64,000 bases of DNA, taken from positions 17,633-81,632 of the IMG/VR virus record IMGVR_UViG_3300043436_003269, one strand, 5' to 3'. A program made the translations under genes and the position numbers. The notes under the pieces were generated by a model, which was given only the letters and a program-made list of their open reading frames with translations, searched no databases and was not told the origin of the DNA. Position 1 is the first letter of the stretch. Each line of letters starts with the position of its first letter. The DNA comes from a virus. Shown here piece after piece: positions 47,846-56,347 of this stretch.

Positions 47846-48862
47846 TTATTTTACTCTTTTATTTACGTTTTCGTATTCATGTTCCAAAATTGTCATTACA
47901 ACCTTAGGACTTATACCCATTTTCTTAGCAACCATTTCAATTGCTTCTTTAACCGATTCGTTTTTACTAATCTTAAGGTTATTGATATCACCCTGATTAC
48001 AATATGGGAATTTCGTACATTTCTTTTTTACTTTAACAAACCCACCACCAGGAATTTGAGTTTTTCTACTTGGTCCCCAATCTTTCTTCTTAGTAGATTT
48101 TGCCCACATTGAAGGGGATTCATAACCACCAACAGAACCTGATGTAGTAGCTTCTTTAGCCTCAACTTTTTCAACATCACTTTCTTTTAACTTAGGTGTT
48201 TCAGACCTACTTCTCTCCCAAAACGCATCGTCACCACCAAATACAGGTCCTGAATATGCACCTGAAGAACCCGAACCTGTCGCTTCGGTTGCTTCTTCTT
48301 TACCTACTCTACTATATTTTTTCTTTTTAATGAATGGGTCTCTACTAATAGCATGTGGAGTACCATGACTACGAGTTACACCTGATTCATCTTTGAACTC
48401 GGCATTCTTTTTAAAATCAATATAATCCTTGTCACCTAAAAGGTCTTTATTGAATTGGTCTTTTGCGGATTTTTTTAATCTTTTGGTTTTTTCCAAGAAA
48501 GTTTCATATTCATATTCGTCATCCATAACTTCATTAGTTTCTTTTTTTGTCGATTCTTTGATTCCACAATCTTTCATGAATTTATTGAGGTCTGTCTTAA
48601 TGTTTTCTTTTTTGAATTTCTTAATCATATCTTTAACAATCAATTTTCTATTATTAATGTCTTTGACTTGTTTGACGATGTCAACAATACCATCAACCAT
48701 TTCTTTTTGGTTGTCTTTTGACACGTCTTCATTTTTTTCTTCAGTAAAACCTGATTTATATTTTAAAGCATCTCCCATAGTTGCAGCGTTAATTTTTACA
48801 TTAGGTTGGCCCGTAAAAGCCTTATCAATAGCGTTTTTAAATACGTTAACAGAACTTCCCAT
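47846..48862 (-). CDS. Virion-assembly-like protein with EATxxGSxGxY repeats
   Basis: 338 residues. Helical Lys/Glu-rich first half; then two related segments, EATEATGSGSSGAYSGPVFG and KEATTSGSVGGYESPSMWAK; then GGGFVKVKKKCTKFPYCNQG with a Cys pair; and a helical end (KKMGISPKVVMTILEHE). Proteins with these Ser/Gly segments and the KCxKFPYCNQGD motif are familiar from large marine phages, where I take them as structural. Exact role unknown. It directly follows the 48864 gene. Confidence 0.6.
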   Translation of the reverse strand: MGSSVNVFKNAIDKAFTGQPNVKINAATMGDALKYKSGFTEEKNEDVSKDNQKEMVDGIVDIVKQVKDINNRKLIVKDMIKKFKKENIKTDLNKFMKDCGIKESTKKETNEVMDDEYEYETFLEKTKRLKKSAKDQFNKDLLGDKDYIDFKKNAEFKDESGVTRSHGTPHAISRDPFIKKKKYSRVGKEEATEATGSGSSGAYSGPVFGGDDAFWERSRSETPKLKESDVEKVEAKEATTSGSVGGYESPSMWAKSTKKKDWGPSRKTQIPGGGFVKVKKKCTKFPYCNQGDINNLKISKNESVKEAIEMVAKKMGISPKVVMTILEHEYENVNKRVK

Positions 48863-48863
48863 A

Positions 48864-49109
48864 TTATGCGTTTCTTAATCTTGGCTCCCAATAGCTACGG
48901 TTCATCCACATGAACTGATAAAACTCACGGAACATTCTTAAAGTGAGTTCTTTCACATCACCAGTAAGTTTACCCCTTTTAATCTCTTTTGAAATCCTAT
49001 CCATCAATTTGTCCTCAAATTGTTTAAGAGTATTATTGTCCATAAAAGACCTAATCTCTTTACGAACCATAGTCTCAATTTCTCTTTTATCTGTAGCTGT
49101 AAGTGCCAT
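48864..49109 (-). CDS. Unknown helical protein, 81 aa
   Basis: MALTATDKREIETMVRKEIR, then FMDNNTLKQFEDKLMDRISK and MFREFYQFMWMNRSYW. All helical and conserved-looking. Between the spanin-like gene (1-nt overlap) and the EATxxGS protein (1 nt). Function unknown; likely structural or assembly-related by position. Confidence 0.6.
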   Translation of the reverse strand: MALTATDKREIETMVRKEIRSFMDNNTLKQFEDKLMDRISKEIKRGKLTGDVKELTLRMFREFYQFMWMNRSYWEPRLRNA

Positions 49110-49522
49110 TATTTTGTAATTAAAAAGAACGTCAAAGTCGCCATAACACCGTATGACAATATTGAAGTGAATTTATGTTTAACTTTCAATTTTTTAAAGT
49201 CGGATTCAACTTGTTTGGTGTGAGACTCTAAAATAGAATATTTTTCAGTTTGAGCGGTAATAATTGAATTATAGTTTTCCTCTTTAACTTTCATAATTGA
49301 AATTACACTGTCTTTCTTCTCGACAATCTTTTCAGTTTCCGCAAGTTGTTGCTCAGTTAATTTTAATTGAGCTTTGGCAGAATCTCCACTCAACAAATCT
49401 TTTGTTATCTGTTTCACCACTGGTATTGGGAAACATTTAACGGGTTCATTATTGGTACCTGTTTGTGAAAAAGCTATCGAGCTCAGGCTCAGTATAGTTA
49501 TCAACACGCTTAATTTCTTCAT
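49109..49522 (-). CDS. Secreted coiled-coil protein, spanin-like
   Basis: 137 residues. Signal peptide MKKLSVLITILSLSSIAFSQ; a coiled coil at about 55-115 (LKLTEQQLAETEKIVEKKD); and a C-terminal TM helix (FTSILSYGVMATLTFFLI). A protein crossing the periplasm as a coiled coil with an anchor at each end fits a spanin-like role. It overlaps the next spanin-like gene by 74 nt in another frame, echoing Rz/Rz1 gene nesting. It has no lipobox, so it is not a standard o-spanin. Confidence 0.55.
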   Translation of the reverse strand: MKKLSVLITILSLSSIAFSQTGTNNEPVKCFPIPVVKQITKDLLSGDSAKAQLKLTEQQLAETEKIVEKKDSVISIMKVKEENYNSIITAQTEKYSILESHTKQVESDFKKLKVKHKFTSILSYGVMATLTFFLITK

Positions 49523-49808
49523 GATATTCTTTTGATACTTTAGTTTTATCCTTTTTTATTTTGGTTACTTTTGTTTCGATTTGGTCAATCTCTTTGTTAA
49601 CTTCAGTTATTTGATTCTCTAACTTATCTTGTTCTTTATTAAGTTCTGTAATAACCTTGTCAAGTTTTTCAATTCTTTTTCGGTCCTCTTTTAACATGGT
49701 ATTCTTTGGTGTAAGAATAAAAATGAACCAATATAATAAAAACAACGCGAGCAAACCTGCAAGAATTGTTTTGTAATTTTTCATTATAAAAATTTTAACC
49801 GTTTCCAT
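49449..49808 (-). CDS. i-spanin-like protein
   Basis: 119 residues from METVKIFIMKNYKTILAG. N-terminal TM helix (TILAGLLALFLLYWFIFIL), then a long coiled coil (LDKVITELNKEQDKLENQIT) and a C-terminal ELDSFFTNRYQ, a layout shared with Rz-type inner-membrane spanins. The start at 49808 follows the upstream stop by 1 nt. Paired with 49109-49522 by overlapping frames. Confidence 0.6.
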   Translation of the reverse strand: METVKIFIMKNYKTILAGLLALFLLYWFIFILTPKNTMLKEDRKRIEKLDKVITELNKEQDKLENQITEVNKEIDQIETKVTKIKKDKTKVSKEYHEEIKRVDNYTEPELDSFFTNRYQ

Positions 49809-49809
49809 A

Positions 49810-50397
49810 TTATTCTGGTGATTCTTTTGTTTTCTTTCTACTTGCAAGTACTTTACCCCATTTGGATTTGAACTTCTGATAGAACTGTTGTAATTTATTA
49901 ATCATTTCTAAAAAATCTTCGTCAACTTTAACCATTTCACCATTAATGTAGATTCCACTATCTTCACCAATAGTGAATGTAAATTCAATATCTTGGTCGA
50001 TGATTTTACCAGACCAATCAACATTGTTTTGGTAAACATTTAATGTGTCAAAATCAACCAAATCGGAAACCTCGGAGACGAACTCATCCATACTTTCTTG
50101 GAAAGCAATTTTCTCATCACTAGTGATATCCAAATCATTCTTTTCCTTACCATGTAATGCTAAGATTCCACCTGATATTCTATACTTCTGTGTTTTATCT
50201 TTTGGAGATTGTTCACCATCTTCAATATCATCACCAGGTTGTCTATTACTAACCGCAGTTTCATAATCTTGGTCTTGGTCAATTCTCTGTTCAATACTCG
50301 CAGCAACATTGTCTTGAGTATCTTGCTCAAGCAACATTCTTGATTTCTTTAATAACGACTTAATCTCGTCGTATCGGTCATTGTGTGTATTCGCCAT
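49810..50397 (-). CDS. Unknown protein with LLKKSRMLLEQ N-terminus, 195 aa
   Basis: N-terminal MANTHNDRYDEIKSLLKKSR then MLLEQDTQ is another candidate for the targeting-like segment ending xEQ, although its start differs. A charged linker and an alpha/beta domain follow (DIEFTFTIGEDSGIYINGEM). Overlaps the amidase by 20 nt. A virion-internal role is inferred only. Confidence 0.55.
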   Translation of the reverse strand: MANTHNDRYDEIKSLLKKSRMLLEQDTQDNVAASIEQRIDQDQDYETAVSNRQPGDDIEDGEQSPKDKTQKYRISGGILALHGKEKNDLDITSDEKIAFQESMDEFVSEVSDLVDFDTLNVYQNNVDWSGKIIDQDIEFTFTIGEDSGIYINGEMVKVDEDFLEMINKLQQFYQKFKSKWGKVLASRKKTKESPE

Positions 50398-50986
50398 TGT
50401 CTATTAATTTAGTAAAGTTTTCGAAATTAAAAGATGGGTTTAAGTCAGTGTACTTTCCGTCGAAATTACTCTTTGAGACAATTCCTTCAAAATGTTCAAC
50501 ACCTTCAAATCTTGTGTTGTGACCTACACATCTTTTTTTAATGTTAAGTATTTCTATTAAGTGGATACACAATTCTGCGGTAGATTTAACTTGTTCATCA
50601 GAATATGGTTCCCAAAAAAAGAAATCCCTCCATTTTTTTTCGTAAACTTCTTGATTATAAATACTTCCTTTCCAGTTAATATGATAGTTAGTTAAAGGTT
50701 TCTTTTCTAACCAACCCAAATTTTCCAAACACACAATTATTGAATTGCGGTTTATGTTGGATTCCATAAAAAAATTTGAATGTCCTTCATCAGGAAGTAG
50801 TTGAAGGATTCTCCCATCTTTGGTGATTATATAGTTGGGAATTTTGTCATACTTGGAATTGTATCTAACTTTAAGGGAGGTCAAGTATTCCTCAACCTCC
50901 CTTGATGTATGACATAAAATTATTTGTCTTTTCTTTTTTTGTTTACCCGTTGTTTTGAAATTTCCGTATTTTTCAATATTAAGCAT
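50378..50986 (-). CDS. N-acetylmuramoyl-L-alanine amidase (Amidase_2 type)
   Basis: 202 residues. IILCHTSREVEEYL supplies the first His, NYIITKDGRILQLLPD the conserved core, NSIIVCLENLGW, and CVGHNTRFEGVEHFEG the later His region; a final ligand near KYTDLNPSF. The pattern matches zinc amidases of the PGRP/AmpD fold that cut between muramic acid and the peptide. No signal peptide. The GH19-type endolysin is 45 kb away; this one may be virion-borne or an alternative lysin. Confidence 0.75.
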   Translation of the reverse strand: MLNIEKYGNFKTTGKQKKKRQIILCHTSREVEEYLTSLKVRYNSKYDKIPNYIITKDGRILQLLPDEGHSNFFMESNINRNSIIVCLENLGWLEKKPLTNYHINWKGSIYNQEVYEKKWRDFFFWEPYSDEQVKSTAELCIHLIEILNIKKRCVGHNTRFEGVEHFEGIVSKSNFDGKYTDLNPSFNFENFTKLIDNGEYTQ

Positions 50987-51677
50987 CTCGTCTACTATAA
51001 CTTAACCTTCTTACTTGGTCTTCATTTATTGGGTCAGAAGTTTCCTCAGTTAAGTTACCAAATTTTTGTTCGTTAACTCGTCTTAATTCGTCCTCAAGTC
51101 TTTGTAAATCTTCTTGAGTCGGAGCATACTTTTCTTTTTCAACTTCAGCTTCTTTCTTTCCTGCTTCGGTACTCAATGCTTCGATATCGATATCAGGTTG
51201 AGGAGCTTCGGTTTTTCCCTCTTCCTCAAACTTAACTAACATGTGCAAAAAGGACAGAGAAATTATTGGTAACATACCTCCCGCAAATAACGCCAAGAAT
51301 CTTTTGTGTCCAATAGGGTCTCCTGATTCAACACCAAGATAACTAACAACAGGGTCAACCATTTCAACCCAATCCTTAAACAACTGTCCGTTAATATCAA
51401 TATATTGATATGCGAAGAAGATATTTCCAATGAATTGAAGTAATGTTACAATACCAAACGGTAGATAAACCTTTTTACCCATCTTTGCTGAAATAGCCGC
51501 AACTGCAGACAACGCAGCAATCTCAACACCGATTGAAAGGTAAATCGCCCAAGTGAATGGATTTGATATTCCAAACCAAGTTGTTACGTGTGAAATTGAC
51601 ACACCAGCAACTGCCAAGATTGGAACCAAGAAAGCAACATAGATTATCTTTCTAAAATTTCTTTGAACCCAATTCAT
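50979..51677 (-). CDS. Four-TM membrane protein with charged tail
   Basis: 232 residues. TM helices at about 10-30, 40-62, 72-93 and 130-150 (IIYVAFLVPILAVAGVSI; IYLSIGVEIAALSAVAAI; VTLLQFIGNIFFAY; FLALFAGGMLPIISLSFL), then an acidic cytoplasmic tail. No recognised family. The neighbouring amidase and spanin-like genes make a lysis or envelope role plausible. Confidence 0.6.
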   Translation of the reverse strand: MNWVQRNFRKIIYVAFLVPILAVAGVSISHVTTWFGISNPFTWAIYLSIGVEIAALSAVAAISAKMGKKVYLPFGIVTLLQFIGNIFFAYQYIDINGQLFKDWVEMVDPVVSYLGVESGDPIGHKRFLALFAGGMLPIISLSFLHMLVKFEEEGKTEAPQPDIDIEALSTEAGKKEAEVEKEKYAPTQEDLQRLEDELRRVNEQKFGNLTEETSDPINEDQVRRLSYSRRDA

Positions 51678-51678
51678 A

Positions 51679-51960
51679 TTATTTAGATTTTAATTTTTTG
51701 ATTTCTTCTTCAATTTGAGTTTGTCTTTGAACATCCAACAATTTTCTGTCGGTTGCCTGAATCATTCTTTTTTCTGATTCCAATCCCATGATTTGAAGTT
51801 CAACGTTTAATTCTTGTTTAGTATAAGTCGAATCTTTGATTGCCTCAACTTCTTTTCTAATTTTAGCAAGTTCTCTACCATCACCACATCCCTTAAAAAA
51901 GGACAGTAATGCAATTACCAATACGATAATCACAAAGTTTTTCTCTACAAATTTTTTCAT
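51679..51960 (-). CDS. Single-TM coiled-coil protein, 93 aa
   Basis: N-terminal hydrophobic helix (VIIVLVIALLSFFKGCGDG) whose SFFKGC is not a convincing lipobox, then a helical region rich in Glu/Lys. Could be another spanin-like or lysis-associated protein. It starts after an A/T-rich leader; the sigma gene's terminator lies just upstream. Confidence 0.5.
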   Translation of the reverse strand: MKKFVEKNFVIIVLVIALLSFFKGCGDGRELAKIRKEVEAIKDSTYTKQELNVELQIMGLESEKRMIQATDRKLLDVQRQTQIEEEIKKLKSK

Positions 51961-51991
51961 ATTTTTTTGTTTTTGTTTTAAGTTTAATATA

Positions 51992-52019
51992 AAAGGTGTA
52001 TCTTATAAATACACCCTTT
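51992..52019 (-). terminator. Terminator of sigma-factor gene, holding a TATTTATA motif
   Basis: GGTGTAT (51995-52001) pairs with ATACACC (52009-52015), flanked by AAA/TTT. The loop and 3' arm contain TATTTATA read leftward (52004-52011), so it may also serve as a promoter for the 51960 gene. Confidence 0.6.
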
Positions 52020-52027
52020 ATTTAGTT

Positions 52028-52825
52028 TTACATATAATCAAACAAACTTGACGTTTCGTTTCTTAACTTTCGTAGAGCCTTCTCCTTGATTTGTCGAACC
52101 CTTTCTTTGGTTAATGAAAAGTCACCACCAATATCTTCCAATGTCCTGGTATTACCTGTCAATCCAAAATAATCTTCAATGATTACTCGTTCACGATTGT
52201 CCAACACGTCCAACATTTCGAGGAGTTTCTTCTTCAAGGTGTCCTCAGTTGATAGATTAGCATCAGCTAATTCCGCATTTGGATTATTCAAGATATCCAA
52301 TAGGGTGTCACCTTCTTCATTTAATGGATTGTCCAAGTTAATGGTATAAGGTAAGGTTGCAAATTTCTCAGGTAATTCAACTCCCGCTGAGTCCAACTCC
52401 TTCTTCGCTCGATGCAATTCTTGAACCACATTAACAGGGAGACGAATGGTTCTTGCATTCTCGTTCAACGATTGCAAGATTGATTGACGAACCCACCATA
52501 CAGCATAAGAGATGAATCTTAATCCTTTGGTCCAATCAAAGTTTTCGATAGCCTTCATAAGACCATAGTTCCCTTCAGCAATCAAGTCAGATAAATCCAA
52601 TCCTTGATTCTGGTATTGTTTACTCACCGTGATGACAAAACGAAGGTTACCTTCCAACAACTCCTGTTGAATCTCTTTCTTCTCTCGTTCTGTCACATCA
52701 GGAGATAACATCTGTTTTGCCAGTTCTCTCTCCCTATCAGGTGTCATAACTCGGATTCTACGAATGTCCTTGAGATATCCCGCAATCTCTTCTTGGTTAA
52801 TTGGAATTGATGATTTTTCTTTCAT
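52028..52825 (-). CDS. Sigma-70 family RNA polymerase sigma factor
   Basis: 265 residues. Region 1.2 at about 12-42 (IAGYLKDIRRIRVMTPDRER); region 2 with EGNLRFVITVSKQYQNQG, LSDLIAEGNYGLMKAIENFD, RFISYAVWWVRQSILQSL (2.1-2.4); a shortened region 3; and region 4 with LEDIGGDFSLTKERVRQIKE (-35-type helix-turn-helix). Region 2 resembles the Bacteroidota housekeeping factor, hinting at a host origin. It probably redirects host RNA polymerase to phage promoters; TATTTATA is the obvious candidate. Confidence 0.92.
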   Translation of the reverse strand: MKEKSSIPINQEEIAGYLKDIRRIRVMTPDRERELAKQMLSPDVTEREKKEIQQELLEGNLRFVITVSKQYQNQGLDLSDLIAEGNYGLMKAIENFDWTKGLRFISYAVWWVRQSILQSLNENARTIRLPVNVVQELHRAKKELDSAGVELPEKFATLPYTINLDNPLNEEGDTLLDILNNPNAELADANLSTEDTLKKKLLEMLDVLDNRERVIIEDYFGLTGNTRTLEDIGGDFSLTKERVRQIKEKALRKLRNETSSLFDYM

Positions 52826-52826
52826 A

Positions 52827-53342
52827 TTATTTCTGGCTATAGTTATCTAATGTTGCTTTTTCATAAGGAGTAAGCGAATCAACTCCGTGTTCCACCACCT
52901 TGTCCAATAGTTGGTCCAAAGATGGAGTATTTAAGTTTTTCTTGATTTCATTCAACAACATCAACGCAATGTCATCAGTGTCGTCATCATCATAATACTC
53001 AAACTTACCTTTTGGTGTAACTTTAACCATGTCGATGTTCTCAGTCTCTACATCCAAATTGAATAAATGTTCGTCCATACCATCAGTCATGTGAACTGAT
53101 ACGGTGTCATTAAACTCAGACAAGATAAACATGTCAAACGTTTCTTCAACATCATCAGTCATCTTAATGAACTCATGGATATCATCAAGTAAGTACTCAG
53201 AACCAAAGTGTAAAATGATTACATTACCACGATACTGAAACTTTAGGTTTTGAGAATCAACAATCGGTTGTAGATTGTTTGCAATTGTTATACAATCTTT
53301 CTCCTCAAATTTACCGAAAATGGTCAATAAGTATTTCTTCAT
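52827..53342 (-). CDS. Unknown protein with DUF6576-like tail, 171 aa
   Basis: A beta/alpha N-terminal domain (KYLLTIFGKFEEKDCITIAN, read in parts), an acidic middle (YYDDDDTDD), and a C-terminal PSLDQLLDKVVEHGVDSLTP then YEKATLDNYS, which resembles the DUF6576 tail found on Bacteroidota rhomboid proteins. It lies 1 nt upstream of the sigma gene and is likely co-transcribed. Function unknown. Confidence 0.6.
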   Translation of the reverse strand: MKKYLLTIFGKFEEKDCITIANNLQPIVDSQNLKFQYRGNVIILHFGSEYLLDDIHEFIKMTDDVEETFDMFILSEFNDTVSVHMTDGMDEHLFNLDVETENIDMVKVTPKGKFEYYDDDDTDDIALMLLNEIKKNLNTPSLDQLLDKVVEHGVDSLTPYEKATLDNYSQK

Positions 53343-53356
53343 ATATTTTGTTTTGA

Positions 53357-53364
53357 CAAAGATA
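53357..53364 (-). promoter_or_regulatory. Partial host-type promoter (-7 box only)
   Basis: TATCTTTG at 53364-53357, 14 nt before the ATG at 53342. No TTTG is present at the usual distance, so activity would need an activator or another sigma. Confidence 0.4.
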
Positions 53365-53375
53365 AGGTTATTTAT

Positions 53376-53903
53376 TTAAACTCGCTTAGAATACCCAACA
53401 ATTTGGTAAAAATCTTTTTTACCATCACAGTAGTCCTTCACCAGTTCAAGTAGTGTCTTGAACATAAAAGCACCTGTGGATTGTTTCTCACACTTGGAGA
53501 ACAACTCAACCAACGAGGTTAATGTCTTTACACTATAATATCCGTGTCCGTTCAATAACCAATACTTATCCTCCATGTCATTCATATGGGTTAACTCATA
53601 TCTATCACGTTCCTCAACACTATTGAATGGTGTTGTTCCATCATACACGTTAATTAAGTCGCTCACATACGACGACAATAAGTTCTTATTGTATTCAGCC
53701 TTAACCAACAAATCAACAATCCAATGAGTATGTGAAGGTGTACGTAGTCTCTTACCCTTCTCTTTGTATTTGACAATAAAATCAAGGTCAGGGTTCTCCC
53801 CACGACTACCTTGATAAATAGCAACTTTGGTGTCCTTATCAGTTGTCCAATATTGGAGGGGTGTATAATTCACTCCCTTCTTGTTAAAACATAATTCTTT
53901 CAT
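53376..53903 (-). CDS. Unknown protein, 175 aa
   Basis: A helical protein beginning MKELCFNKKGVNYTPLQYW, with HTHWIVDLLVKAEYNKNLL and GHGYYSVKTLTSLVELF. No catalytic motif known to me. Between the recombination genes and the sigma gene. Confidence 0.55.
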   Translation of the reverse strand: MKELCFNKKGVNYTPLQYWTTDKDTKVAIYQGSRGENPDLDFIVKYKEKGKRLRTPSHTHWIVDLLVKAEYNKNLLSSYVSDLINVYDGTTPFNSVEERDRYELTHMNDMEDKYWLLNGHGYYSVKTLTSLVELFSKCEKQSTGAFMFKTLLELVKDYCDGKKDFYQIVGYSKRV

Positions 53904-53958
53904 TATACAGGTTTAATCAAGTAAAGGTAGGATAAAAAAATTATGAAGTCAAAAAAAA

Positions 53959-53980
53959 AGCCCCACATTACTGTGAGACT
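53959..53980 (-). terminator. Terminator after the gp46-like gene
   Basis: AGCCCCACA (53959-53967) pairs with TGTGAGACT (53972-53980) through G-U pairs around GTAA, followed leftward by nine T. It includes the stop codon at 53968. Confidence 0.8.
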
Positions 53981-56346
53981 TTTGAAATATTGTCGGTCTT
54001 GGTAATCTTGACCACGTTGTTTGACCAGTTATTCACCAACGGGTTGTGAGTGATGACAAATATCTTCTCAAAATATTCCTTCATCTTGGTAAAGAACTCC
54101 CCAACCATTTCTAAGTTATCGTTTGAAATCTTTCCAAAGACCTCATCCCATACAATAATGTTTGGTTTTGGAAGTGAACATACTTTTGATAGTACCGCTC
54201 TCAATGCCATAGCCGCGATGGTTCTTTCATAACCCGAACCCGATACCATCAGTTTTTCAATACCAGTTGAGTTATCAATCATCATGAATTCAACTTCATT
54301 CTTTTCATTAATACGAATCTCCAAGTTGAAGTAACATGAGTCCTGAAGTAATCGTTGAAGTTCAGAGTTAATCAACGGCATCATGGTTCTCATAATCATT
54401 TTGGTGATACCATTCTTACCGAACACATCAACATACATCTTGTAAATCTTTTCACGTTCAAACTCCTCGGCAATTTTCAAGATGAAACCATTGTTCTTTT
54501 CAATACGAGCTTGAAGGTTTTCGATTTGAGTGTGGTTTGTGGTTTGAATTCGTTCATAACTACGTTTCTCGTTAATCAATTCATCAATACGTAAACCAGC
54601 CTTCACCAACTGAGCATCAATCTCATTGTTCTTCTTAATCTTATCTTGAACCTCTTCGTATCGTTTAAGTTTGTCTTTTGCTTGTTGAAGTTTTAATTCA
54701 CCTGACTCCAATTGAACTTCATACTTCTCTTTGATAAGTTTGTTTTTTTCATATTCGTCAAAGTCTTTCTTAAGTTGGGTGTACGTTTTCTCTTTGTAAT
54801 CAAGGTCTTTCCATTTTTTGGATAAGGTGTCAACCTTTTTCTCCCAATCACCCAACTCATCAATCTTTTTCTTTGTGAGTGCCGCTTCCATCAATTTGAT
54901 TCCACAGTGTTCACATTGAATACCGTCCCCAAACTTTTTAACCAATTGTTCAATCTCTTCGACTTTGTTCTGAGCGAGGATAAGTTCACCGTTTGTGGTT
55001 TTCATCCCTTCTTTAATCTCATCATGTTTGTCTTCATGATAAAACTCTTTTGGTTCAACAATCTTAACCTCTTTGATTTGACCTCTAAGTCTTTCGCAAG
55101 AACCATCAAAGTCTGTGATGTCTGATTGTAGTTTAAGTGGGTTTAAGACAATAAGTTCTTGGTCGATGTCAGAATATTTTGACTTCAATAAATTGTCTTT
55201 GTACTCCTGACCTTTCTGTAATCTCAAGTCAACATCTTTAACTTTTGTTTCAGACTCTTCAATCTGAGTTTTAAGTGTTTGGATTTGTTCCGATGAACTA
55301 TCATTGTCTTGTTTCAAAGACTCTGTGTTATATACATTTGATAACATCCCCTTTGAGAACTCAGAATAGATTTCTTTACCAGTTTCTTCTTTCTTTTTCA
55401 AGAACTCAAGACCCAAGAATCTACTTAATACTTGACCACGGGCTGTTGGTTTTGCTTCCAATAAATCTTCAAGGTTTGACGCAGTTGTTACGATTGTCAT
55501 CAAGAAGTCATCCATACTACCGATAGATGTTTTCATGAAGTTCTCGGTCTCTCTACGTTGTTCACCTGTAAAGTTTTGAAGTTGTCCGTCAGCAAGTTTC
55601 TTGAAGAACTCTAACTCAGTTTTAACATTCCATTCGCCAGCTTTAGATTTCTTTCTTTCAATCTTACGGGCGATGATGTACTCCTCACCGTCAATGATAA
55701 TGTCACCTTTAACAACTACCGTGTTTTTATCGGTAAATCGATTAAAGATTTCTTCGGCCTTCTGTGTCTTTGTTGTTGTGTTGAAGAACAAGAACAATAA
55801 TAAGTCTACCGTTAATACGGTCTTACCTCCAAAGTTTGGTGGGTCTGATTCAACCACGGTAATACCATTACATTGGTCGAAGTCAATAACTTGGTTCTCA
55901 CCATAAGATAAGAAGTTACTGAATTCAATCTTCTTGATGTGCCATTTCTTAAATGCTGTAACTTCAACATCGTTGGCAGTCAATCTATTCTCAACCGCAG
56001 AATCAATTCCCATTACTTGTTCGTAATATTGTTCTTGACCTTTGGATTCCAACATTGACTTGATAAGTTCTCTTTGGTAGTTCTTATCCATGATGTTAAC
56101 TGACACATCAATCGTTTGTTGTGTGTCTTCTGTGGTCTTAACCTTTGAGATGACATTAATGTTGGTTGAGTTATATTTCTTTTGAAAATATTGCTTAACC
56201 GATTTAATTCTTTCTTGTGTGAAGTTTTCTGGTGTGTCTTCCCATACCACTTGAATATAAGGATTCTCCAACGATTCTACGTCTAACTTTGTTGACATTG
56301 TTTTGTAATTAAATTCTGGTTGTGGATTGAATAAATCCCATTTCAT
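53968..56346 (-). CDS. gp46/SbcC-like recombination ATPase
   Basis: 792 residues from MKWDLFNPQPEF; MSTKLDVESL 15 codons later is an alternative start. Walker A PPNFGGKTVLTVD lies only at about residue 175, after an unusual ~140-residue N-terminal extension. The coiled-coil arms carry a zinc hook (QCEHCGIKLM), followed by the signature GSGYERTIAAMALRAV and Walker B NIIVWDEVFG. With the gp47-like nuclease at 57897 it should process DNA ends for recombination-dependent replication. The extension is not part of classic gp46 and may be a phage-specific interaction domain. Confidence 0.88.
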   Translation of the reverse strand: MKWDLFNPQPEFNYKTMSTKLDVESLENPYIQVVWEDTPENFTQERIKSVKQYFQKKYNSTNINVISKVKTTEDTQQTIDVSVNIMDKNYQRELIKSMLESKGQEQYYEQVMGIDSAVENRLTANDVEVTAFKKWHIKKIEFSNFLSYGENQVIDFDQCNGITVVESDPPNFGGKTVLTVDLLLFLFFNTTTKTQKAEEIFNRFTDKNTVVVKGDIIIDGEEYIIARKIERKKSKAGEWNVKTELEFFKKLADGQLQNFTGEQRRETENFMKTSIGSMDDFLMTIVTTASNLEDLLEAKPTARGQVLSRFLGLEFLKKKEETGKEIYSEFSKGMLSNVYNTESLKQDNDSSSEQIQTLKTQIEESETKVKDVDLRLQKGQEYKDNLLKSKYSDIDQELIVLNPLKLQSDITDFDGSCERLRGQIKEVKIVEPKEFYHEDKHDEIKEGMKTTNGELILAQNKVEEIEQLVKKFGDGIQCEHCGIKLMEAALTKKKIDELGDWEKKVDTLSKKWKDLDYKEKTYTQLKKDFDEYEKNKLIKEKYEVQLESGELKLQQAKDKLKRYEEVQDKIKKNNEIDAQLVKAGLRIDELINEKRSYERIQTTNHTQIENLQARIEKNNGFILKIAEEFEREKIYKMYVDVFGKNGITKMIMRTMMPLINSELQRLLQDSCYFNLEIRINEKNEVEFMMIDNSTGIEKLMVSGSGYERTIAAMALRAVLSKVCSLPKPNIIVWDEVFGKISNDNLEMVGEFFTKMKEYFEKIFVITHNPLVNNWSNNVVKITKTDNISKVSQ

Positions 56347-56347
56347 T

